From assembly GCA_937892345.1 (NCBI GenBank), contig CALAGF010000152.1, positions 1 to 14,043 of the forward strand: 14,043 nucleotides of DNA. Direction: 5' to 3'. Origin of the DNA: an uncultured Rhodocyclaceae bacterium. Lineage in GTDB: Bacteria; Pseudomonadota; Gammaproteobacteria; Burkholderiales; Rhodocyclaceae. This document shows, in pieces, positions 1 through 6,092 of the stretch. The translations under genes were made by a program, and so were the position numbers. Below the pieces are notes generated by a model. That model had not been told where the DNA came from and searched no databases. It saw nothing but the letters and a program-made list of their open reading frames with translations. Each line of letters opens with the position of its first letter. Positions within the stretch are counted from its first letter, which is position 1.

Positions 1-1095
1 GCGATTGCCGTTCCAGAAATAGGTGACGTGCCCGAACTTCTGGGTTTCCGAGCAGGCAAACTGGGCAATCCCCGCCTTGCTGAACCACTCGCCCGAGGTG
101 TCCTTGATCGCCGGCGGAGCGACCAGAAACCGTTTTGGCAATTGGAGATCGCCGTCATATTGCAGCATGCCGGCGTAAGTCACTGCGGGATAACGGACGC
201 GGTCGAACTGGCTGAAGTCCGCTTCGACAAAGGCGCGGGTAATTTCGATCGCCCGGTCGCCGCGGAAATTGAAAAACACCACGCCGTCGCCATCCTCAAT
301 GGTGCCGATCGGCTGGCCATTTTCGCCAATCACGAATTCAGGCAAATCCTGATCGATCGTACCCGGATATTGCTCACGCAAGCCGTTGACCGCAGCAACG
401 GCATTCGGAAACTGCGGCCCCTCACCCAATACATGCGTACGCCAGCCTTTTTCCACCATCGCCCAGTTGGCATCGTAACGATCCATCGTGATGTACTGGC
501 GACCGCCGCCGGAGGCGATGCGGGCATCGAACCCACCGGTCGACTCGGTGGCAAGGAAGTTTTCAAAGGGCTCGACATAGGTCAAGGCACTGGTTTCCGG
601 CACATCGCGACCATCGAGCAGGGCATGGATACGCACCTTTGCCACGCCTTCAGCCTTGGCTTGCAAGACCATGGCCCGCAGGTGATCAATGTGGCTGTGC
701 ACGTTGCCATCGGAGAACAAGCCGATGAAATGCAAAACACCCCGGCCGGCCTTGGCTGCAGCAACAACCTGGCGCCAGGCTTCGCCCTGCCAGATCGCAC
801 CATTGGCAATCGCATCCGCAACCAATGCCGCCCCCTGGCTATACACCTGTCCCGCGCCAAGCGCGTTATGCCCCACCTCGGAATTGCCCATGTCGTCGTC
901 GGACGGCATCCCGACTGCTGTGCCGTGGGCACGCAGGCGAATGTTGGGCGCTTCGGCGAAGAGTTTATCCAGCACCGGCTTGCGGGCAGCGGCAATGGCA
1001 CTGCCCGCTTCGTTCTTGGGCAAGCCATAGCCGTCCATGACAATAAGGACGACGGGACCGGCCACGCCGGCAAATGATGAAAGTTTCTGCAACAT
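1..1095 (-). CDS. gpmI: 2,3-bisphosphoglycerate-independent phosphoglycerate mutase, plant-like type (partial, C-terminus off the left edge)
   Basis: This enzyme interconverts 3- and 2-phosphoglycerate in glycolysis and gluconeogenesis, using two metal ions and a phosphoserine intermediate. I translated the minus strand from ATG at 1095: 365 codons run to base 1 with no stop, so about 180-190 residues are missing if it matches the roughly 550-residue plant-like form. Visible motifs are the N-terminal metal-site Asp21 (VLIVMDGYG), RAHGTAVG, and the nucleophile loop DDMGNSEVGHNALGAG with catalytic Ser72. Further on are DGRDVPE, an ASGGGRQYITMDRYD stretch, FNFRGDRA, and FGHVTYFWNGNR at the window edge. 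These match plant iPGMs more closely than my recollection of E. coli GpmI. The second metal site near the C-terminus lies outside the window. AGGA five bases upstream supports the start. It is transcribed divergently from the PAS/EAL gene. The family call is secure; the subgroup is from memory of family sequences. Confidence 0.95.
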   Translation of the reverse strand, partial: MLQKLSSFAGVAGPVVLIVMDGYGLPKNEAGSAIAAARKPVLDKLFAEAPNIRLRAHGTAVGMPSDDDMGNSEVGHNALGAGQVYSQGAALVADAIANGAIWQGEAWRQVVAAAKAGRGVLHFIGLFSDGNVHSHIDHLRAMVLQAKAEGVAKVRIHALLDGRDVPETSALTYVEPFENFLATESTGGFDARIASGGGRQYITMDRYDANWAMVEKGWRTHVLGEGPQFPNAVAAVNGLREQYPGTIDQDLPEFVIGENGQPIGTIEDGDGVVFFNFRGDRAIEITRAFVEADFSQFDRVRYPAVTYAGMLQYDGDLQLPKRFLVAPPAIKDTSGEWFSKAGIAQFACSETQKFGHVTYFWNGNR

Positions 1096-1244
1096 GGCAA
1101 TCCTGGATCAAGGGAAAAGTCGGGCCCCGGCCATGACGTGTGGCTGAATGCCGGAATGGGGTTATATTTTAACCGGGAGGGCTTGCATAAGCATCAGAGC
1201 TGGTCCAATATAACAACTGTGATAAATATGCTATAGGTTACAAA
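1096..1244. promoter_or_regulatory. Divergent intergenic/promoter region between gpmI and the cyclic-di-GMP operon
   Basis: This 149-bp gap separates two divergent starts, so it must hold both promoters unless one gene is read from elsewhere. It is clearly AT-richer than the flanks from 1161 to 1244. For gpmI (minus strand), TATAAC at 1166-1161 with TTATGC at 1190-1185, spaced 18 bp, is a plausible sigma-70 pair. It sits in a small inverted repeat (GGTTA-5-TAACC, 1160-1174). For the plus-strand gene, candidates are TATAAC at 1209-1214 and the TG-preceded GATAAA at 1221-1226, but neither has a good -35. A sigma-54 type GG-N10-GC element was looked for around 1173-1186 and not found. The exact elements are guesses; the divergent arrangement is certain. 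Confidence 0.45.
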
Positions 1245-4202
1245 ATGTCGGATGCTGGTATGCGCCACCTGGACGGACGTCGGCCAATGGTCCTTGCCGT
1301 CGACGATGTACGGGCCAACCTGACACTGGTAGCCGCCATGCTGGATACGCTGGATGTCGATATCCGGCTTGCCGACAATGGTCAGACTGCGCTCGATTTT
1401 GCCAGCCAGCACCCACAACCCGACCTGATCCTGCTGGATGTGATGATGCCGGGCATGGACGGCCGGACAGTCCTTGTCCGTTTGCGCGACGATCCCGCCA
1501 CCCGCCATATTCCGGTCATCTTCGTGACCGCACTGGACTCCAGCAGCGATGAGCAAAGCGGTCTGCGCGACGGTGCCGTGGACTACATTACCAAGCCGCT
1601 GCAACCGGCAATTTTCCGCGCCAGAGTTCGCAACCACCTGGAACTCAAGCTTGCCCGCGATCAGCTCAGCGAGCAGAAATCCGGGCTGGAGGGCGAGGTA
1701 CAAAGGCGGGTTGCCGAAAACACCCAGCTCGCCACCCGTCTAAAATTGGCGCTTTCCGCATCGGGCCTGGGCATCTGGGAAATGAACCGGGACACCGGCA
1801 TGCTCAAATTGAGCGAGGACATGTGTGCCCTGCTCGGCATGGATTCTCCGCCAGAAGAACTGGAAGCCACCCTTGCCCTGATCCATCCTGAAGATCGGCC
1901 ACGCATCACCCGCAGCCTGCTGGAGCCGGAGAAACCCGGTGGGGATACGGTCATCGACGAGTTTCGTATCCGGCACACCAACGGCGACTGGGTCTGGTTC
2001 GAAGGTCGCGGCAAGGCGGTCGACCTGGCTGCGGACGGCAAACCGCTGCGGATTGTGGGTACCGTGGCTGACATCAGCCGGCGCAAAGCGATCGAAACCG
2101 AGCGCCAGCTTTCGAGCGTGGTATTCACCGGCATCAATGACGGCATTTGCATCACCGATCCGGAAAGCCGCATCCTGCTGGTGAATGAGGCATTTTCACG
2201 AGTAAGCGGCTATCGGCAAGACGAGCTGATCGGTCAAACGCCCGCACTCTTCAAATCGGGCATTCACGGAGACGCCTTTTACGCCGCCATCTGGGATGCA
2301 GTCACGCAAAACGATGCCTGGCAGGGTGAAATTACCAATCGTTGCAAGAATGGCGAGCTGGTCACTGAATGGCTGAGCATTTCTGCCGTTCGCGACCCGT
2401 CCGGCCGCATCACGCATTATGTGAGCATCTTCAGCGATCTCTCGGAACGCAAGGCCGCAGCCCAGCGCATCCAGTACCTGACCAGTTTCGACCCCCTGAC
2501 CGATTTGCCCAACCGGAGCTTGTTGACCGATAGACTGGACCAGGCACTGATCACGGCACGTCGTTACGACCGGCAAACCGCCGTCATCCTGCTTGATCTC
2601 GACCGTTTCCGGGTGATCAACGAAACCCTGGGGCCTTCAGCAGGTGACAGCATTCTCAAGGAAGTCTCGCGGCGCCTGAGTACCCAGGTTCGTGAAGGCG
2701 ACACCATCGGACGCCGGGCCGGCAACGAATTCGGTTTCGTGATGGCCAATCTGGGTCACGAGCGGGATGTGATGGCACTCGCCCAGCGCATGCAGGACGC
2801 GGTCACCACCCCCATCCAGATCGGCACACAAAGCCTGTCACTCACGGCCAGCATCGGTATCAGCCTCGCACCCCGCGATGGCCAGACCGCCGAAGAGCTT
2901 CTGAAAACGGCAGATACTGCGCTATCGCGCGCCAAATCCGCCGGCTGCGACACCTTCCGCTTCTATTCGCCGGAAATGGATGCCGATGCCGCCCGCCGGA
3001 TGACCATGGAGGCCGCGCTGCGCCTGGCGCTCGAAAACAACGAACTCAGCGTGGTGTATCAGCCGCAGGTCAGTCTGGAAAGCGGCAAGGTCATCGGCAT
3101 GGAAGCCTTGTTGCGCTGGAACACACCGCAACTGGGACAGGTATCGCCCGCCGAATTCATCCCGCTGGCAGAGGAAACCGGCCTGATTCTGCCGATCGGC
3201 GAATGGGTACTGCGCACCGCCTGCAATCAGGCCCGCTACTGGCACGACCTCGGTCTGTCCAGTCACTTGCGTCTTGCGGTCAACCTGTCTGCAAGGCAAT
3301 TTCGCCAGTCCGAACTGGAGGCCGTCGTTGCCCGCGCACTGGCGGACAGCAAGCTGCCGGCAAGCGAACTGGAACTGGAAATTACCGAAACCGCATTCAT
3401 CGACGATATCGATCAGGCAATCGCCATGTGCGGCGCGCTCAAGCGACTGGGCATCAAGCTGTCACTGGACGATTTCGGCACCGGTTACTCCTCGCTGTCT
3501 TCGGTCTCACGCTTCCCCTTCGACAAGATCAAAATCGACCAGAGCTTTGTCCGTGACATCACCGAAAACCCGGTCAACGCTGCCATTGCCAGCGCAACCA
3601 TTGTCATGGCCCGCAGCCTGAATCTGGCGGTTCTGGCCGAAGGGGTGGAAACCGAGGCGCAAGCCAAATTCCTGCGCAGCCGTCGCTGCGATGCCATTCA
3701 GGGCTATCTGTTCAGCAAACCGCTGCCGCCCGCGGAATTCGAGCAGCTCCTGATCGGCCGCAAACATCTGCCGGTGGCAGACACCGCTTGTGCGGGAGAA
3801 CAATGCCTGCTCATCGTCGATGACGAGCCGAACATCCTCAACGCGCTGACCCGCCTGCTGCGTCGTGAGGGATTCCGCATCCTGACCGCCACCTCGCCCA
3901 TCGATGCTTTCGACCTGCTGGCAAAAAACCCGGTCCAGGTGATTCTCTCCGACCAGCGCATGCCTGACATGTCGGGTACAGAATTCCTCTCCCGCGTGCG
4001 CCAGCTCTACCCGGACACCGTGCGCATCGTGCTGACCGGCTACACCGATCTCGACTCGGTGACCGGCGCGATCAATCGCGGGGCAATTTCCAAGTTTCTG
4101 ACCAAGCCCTGGGATGACGAACAGTTGCGCGACGAAATTCGTCAGGCCTTCCGGCTGGCGCAGGACAAACACATGAACCGTGCCGGGAGCGCTAGCCTGT
4201 GA
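1245..4202 (+). CDS. REC-PAS-PAS-GGDEF(degenerate)-EAL-REC cyclic-di-GMP phosphodiesterase
   Basis: This is a soluble 985-residue response regulator predicted to hydrolyse cyclic-di-GMP. Domains in order: receiver about 14-130 (acidic pair D20/D21, phosphoacceptor D65, T95, K117); helical linker 131-165; PAS 165-285, ending VGTVADISRRK; PAS 288-405; GGDEF 410-575; EAL about 585-838; second receiver about 852-970 (D859/D860, phosphoacceptor D903, T931, K954). The GGDEF signature reads AGNEF (492-496), so cyclase activity is probably lost. The EAL side looks complete: E620-A-L-L-R-W, N680 in NLSARQF, E712 in LEITET, DDFGTGYSS (742-750), K763, AEGVET and QGYLFSKPL. No membrane segment is visible. 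The start at 1245 has only a weak AGG upstream; ATG at 1260 is an alternative. It is the first gene of a four-gene unit, and its stop overlaps the next start. A receiver at both ends is unusual. Domain calls are firm; the net PDE activity is inferred. Confidence 0.93.
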   Translation: MSDAGMRHLDGRRPMVLAVDDVRANLTLVAAMLDTLDVDIRLADNGQTALDFASQHPQPDLILLDVMMPGMDGRTVLVRLRDDPATRHIPVIFVTALDSSSDEQSGLRDGAVDYITKPLQPAIFRARVRNHLELKLARDQLSEQKSGLEGEVQRRVAENTQLATRLKLALSASGLGIWEMNRDTGMLKLSEDMCALLGMDSPPEELEATLALIHPEDRPRITRSLLEPEKPGGDTVIDEFRIRHTNGDWVWFEGRGKAVDLAADGKPLRIVGTVADISRRKAIETERQLSSVVFTGINDGICITDPESRILLVNEAFSRVSGYRQDELIGQTPALFKSGIHGDAFYAAIWDAVTQNDAWQGEITNRCKNGELVTEWLSISAVRDPSGRITHYVSIFSDLSERKAAAQRIQYLTSFDPLTDLPNRSLLTDRLDQALITARRYDRQTAVILLDLDRFRVINETLGPSAGDSILKEVSRRLSTQVREGDTIGRRAGNEFGFVMANLGHERDVMALAQRMQDAVTTPIQIGTQSLSLTASIGISLAPRDGQTAEELLKTADTALSRAKSAGCDTFRFYSPEMDADAARRMTMEAALRLALENNELSVVYQPQVSLESGKVIGMEALLRWNTPQLGQVSPAEFIPLAEETGLILPIGEWVLRTACNQARYWHDLGLSSHLRLAVNLSARQFRQSELEAVVARALADSKLPASELELEITETAFIDDIDQAIAMCGALKRLGIKLSLDDFGTGYSSLSSVSRFPFDKIKIDQSFVRDITENPVNAAIASATIVMARSLNLAVLAEGVETEAQAKFLRSRRCDAIQGYLFSKPLPPAEFEQLLIGRKHLPVADTACAGEQCLLIVDDEPNILNALTRLLRREGFRILTATSPIDAFDLLAKNPVQVILSDQRMPDMSGTEFLSRVRQLYPDTVRIVLTGYTDLDSVTGAINRGAISKFLTKPWDDEQLRDEIRQAFRLAQDKHMNRAGSASL

Positions 4203-5515
4203 TGAACGGAAACAGCGAAATCACCCTCCTGCTGGTTGACGACGAGCCCTCCATCCTCTCCTCGCTGCGCCGGCTCTTTCGTCCGCAGGGCTACCGCATC
4301 CTGAGCGCCGAAAGCGGCGCCGCGGCGCTGGCGCTGCTCGAAAAGGAAAGCGTGCAACTGGTCATTTCCGACATGCGCATGCCGGAAATGGACGGTGCGA
4401 CGCTACTGCGGGAGGTGCGCTCGCGCTGGCCGGGCATCATGCGCATCCTGCTGACCGGCTACGCCGACATCACGTCCACCATTGCAGCGATCAACCATGG
4501 GGAAATTTATCGCTACATTGCCAAGCCCTGGGACGATGCAGAGATGCTCGGCATCGTGCGCGAAGCCCTGGAGCGCCTGCGGCTGGAAATCGAAAATCGC
4601 CGGCTGAGCGAACTGACCCACCTGCAGAACGAGGAACTCAAGGCGCTCAATGCCGGGCTGGAGCAAAAAGTAGCCGCGCGCACCGCAGAGTTGACGCAGG
4701 CGCTGGCCTTTGTCGAACAATCGCACGGCGAATTGAAAAAGTCCTTTCTCGCCACGGTACAGATGGTTTCCAGCCTGATCGAGCTGCGTAGCGGCCCGCT
4801 GGGCAAACAACTGGCCGGGCATGGCAGGCGCGTGGCCGATCTGGCCCGCAATCTGGCCCGCCGGCTGGGCATGCCGGACAGCGAAACGCAAAACGTGATG
4901 CTGGCCGGTCTCCTGCACGATATCGGCAAGATCGGTCTGCCCGACAACCTGCTGGGCAAGCCCTACAACCTCCTGGATGGCGAACAGCGCCCCCTGCTGC
5001 AAAAGCACCCTCAAATCGGTCACAACATCCTGATCGGCATCGAGCGCTTCCGCGACAGCGCCCACCTGATCAAACATCATCATGAATGCTTCGACGGCAG
5101 CGGCTACCCGGAGCGCCTGAGCGGCATCGCCATTCCCCAGGGCAGCCGCATCCTGGCTGTGGCCAATGACTACGACGCACTGCAAGTGGGCACCCTGGTG
5201 CAACGCCCCCTGAAACCAACGGAAGCGCTGAGCTACATCGTCGAAAACAGGGGCAAGCGCTACGACCCGACCGTGGTCGACGCCTTTGTTCAACTGATTT
5301 CCGAAACCCGCAGCAAGGGTTTCATCGAATTGCCGCTACGCAGCATGCACCTCAAGCCGGGCATGTTGCTGAGCCGCGACCTCAATCACCGTGATGGTTA
5401 CCTGCTGCTCGCCGCCGGCAGCACCCTGAATGCCGAAATCATCGGCCAGCTGGTGCGCATGGAGGAGGTCGAGGGACAGCATCTTACGGTCTACATCCGC
5501 CAGGAGGAAAAATGA
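4199..5515 (+). CDS. REC-HD-GYP response regulator, RpfG-like cyclic-di-GMP phosphodiesterase
   Basis: RpfG-type proteins hydrolyse cyclic-di-GMP with a di- or trinuclear metal centre under receiver control. The receiver (8-125) has D14/D15, phosphoacceptor D58 and K109 in AKPWDD. A long helical linker (about 125-195, including ARTAEL) leads to the HD-GYP domain (about 190-370): H208, LLHDIGKIGLPD with H240/D241, H270 and H275, and HHHECFDGSGYP (293-304). The later motif that usually reads VAD is VAND here, giving N323 in place of Asp. A C-terminal extension (377-438) starts LPLRSMHLKPGM. Two starts are possible: GTG at 4199, about 9 bases after GGGAG, or ATG at 4202 in the TGATG overlap with the previous stop. 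Either gives translational coupling. The stop overlaps the next gene as ATGA. The receiver resembles the C-terminal receiver of the upstream gene and the next gene's receiver. Family is certain; activity depends on N323. Confidence 0.93.
   Translation: MMNGNSEITLLLVDDEPSILSSLRRLFRPQGYRILSAESGAAALALLEKESVQLVISDMRMPEMDGATLLREVRSRWPGIMRILLTGYADITSTIAAINHGEIYRYIAKPWDDAEMLGIVREALERLRLEIENRRLSELTHLQNEELKALNAGLEQKVAARTAELTQALAFVEQSHGELKKSFLATVQMVSSLIELRSGPLGKQLAGHGRRVADLARNLARRLGMPDSETQNVMLAGLLHDIGKIGLPDNLLGKPYNLLDGEQRPLLQKHPQIGHNILIGIERFRDSAHLIKHHHECFDGSGYPERLSGIAIPQGSRILAVANDYDALQVGTLVQRPLKPTEALSYIVENRGKRYDPTVVDAFVQLISETRSKGFIELPLRSMHLKPGMLLSRDLNHRDGYLLLAAGSTLNAEIIGQLVRMEEVEGQHLTVYIRQEEK
5502..5507 (+). 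promoter_or_regulatory. Strong ribosome binding site (AGGAGG) inside the end of the HD-GYP gene
   Basis: AGGAGG lies four bases before the ATG at 5512. It is inside the last codons of the REC-HD-GYP gene and fixes the start of the following receiver gene. Together with the ATGA start/stop overlap it suggests coupled but efficient initiation. Confidence 0.8.
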
Positions 5516-6063
5516 GCCGCATCCTGATCGTCGACGACGAAACATCCATACTCAACGCGCTCAAGCGCCTGCTGCGCCACGCGCCATGCAGCTACGGCAA
5601 ACGGGTATTCAACATTGAGGCCGTGACCTGCAGTTCGCCGGTCGCTGCGCTGGAAATCGCCCGCAATGAGGAATTCGAACTGTTCATCAGCGACTACCGC
5701 ATGCCGGAAATGGATGGCATCGAATTCCTCAAGGGTGCCAAGGCCTTGCAACCGGATGCTGCACGCCTGATCCTTTCCGGCTATGCCGATCTCAATGCGC
5801 TGGTACGCGCGGTCAACGAAGTCGGTATCGAGCGTTTCATCGGCAAACCCTGGAACGACTATGAACTGCTTTCCGCCATTGCTCAGGCGCTGGCACATCG
5901 CGAGCTTTTGCTGGAAAACCGCCAACTCGCCGACCTGATCCGGATCGAAATGGGCGACAAAACAGCCCAGCAGCTTGAGGCCGAGCGTCTGGAACGTCTC
6001 GAACCCGGAATAACCCAGGTGAACTGGGGCCCGGACGGCTCTGTCCTGGTCGGACACGAGTAA
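5512..6063 (+). CDS. Stand-alone receiver-domain response regulator with short C-terminal tail
   Basis: This 183-residue protein is a single receiver domain with no recognisable output domain. The receiver (1-130) has D8/D9, phosphoacceptor D61 in ISDYRMPEMDG, S89 in the Thr/Ser position and K112 in GKPWNDYE. It is close to the two preceding receivers but carries about seven extra residues between the first helix and second strand (HAPCSYGKRVF). A helix (about 130-163) follows, then the tail EPGITQVNWGPDGSVLV, which looks like a small separate element. It overlaps the HD-GYP gene by four bases and lies 29 bases before the hemerythrin kinase. Possible roles are a phosphate shuttle or sink for that kinase, or a protein that binds the PDEs or a motor. 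The receiver call is firm; the function is unknown. Confidence 0.9.
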   Translation: MSRILIVDDETSILNALKRLLRHAPCSYGKRVFNIEAVTCSSPVAALEIARNEEFELFISDYRMPEMDGIEFLKGAKALQPDAARLILSGYADLNALVRAVNEVGIERFIGKPWNDYELLSAIAQALAHRELLLENRQLADLIRIEMGDKTAQQLEAERLERLEPGITQVNWGPDGSVLVGHE

Positions 6064-6092
6064 GCCCCCTACATACCCATCGGAGACCCCAA

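Noticed and set aside
28..1077. Plus-strand open frame of 349 codons
   Set aside because: It lies wholly antisense to gpmI, which has clear catalytic motifs on the minus strand; the plus-strand protein shows no family features.
1173..1186. Possible sigma-54 promoter before the PAS/EAL gene
   Set aside because: The required GG and GC dinucleotides are not ten bases apart.
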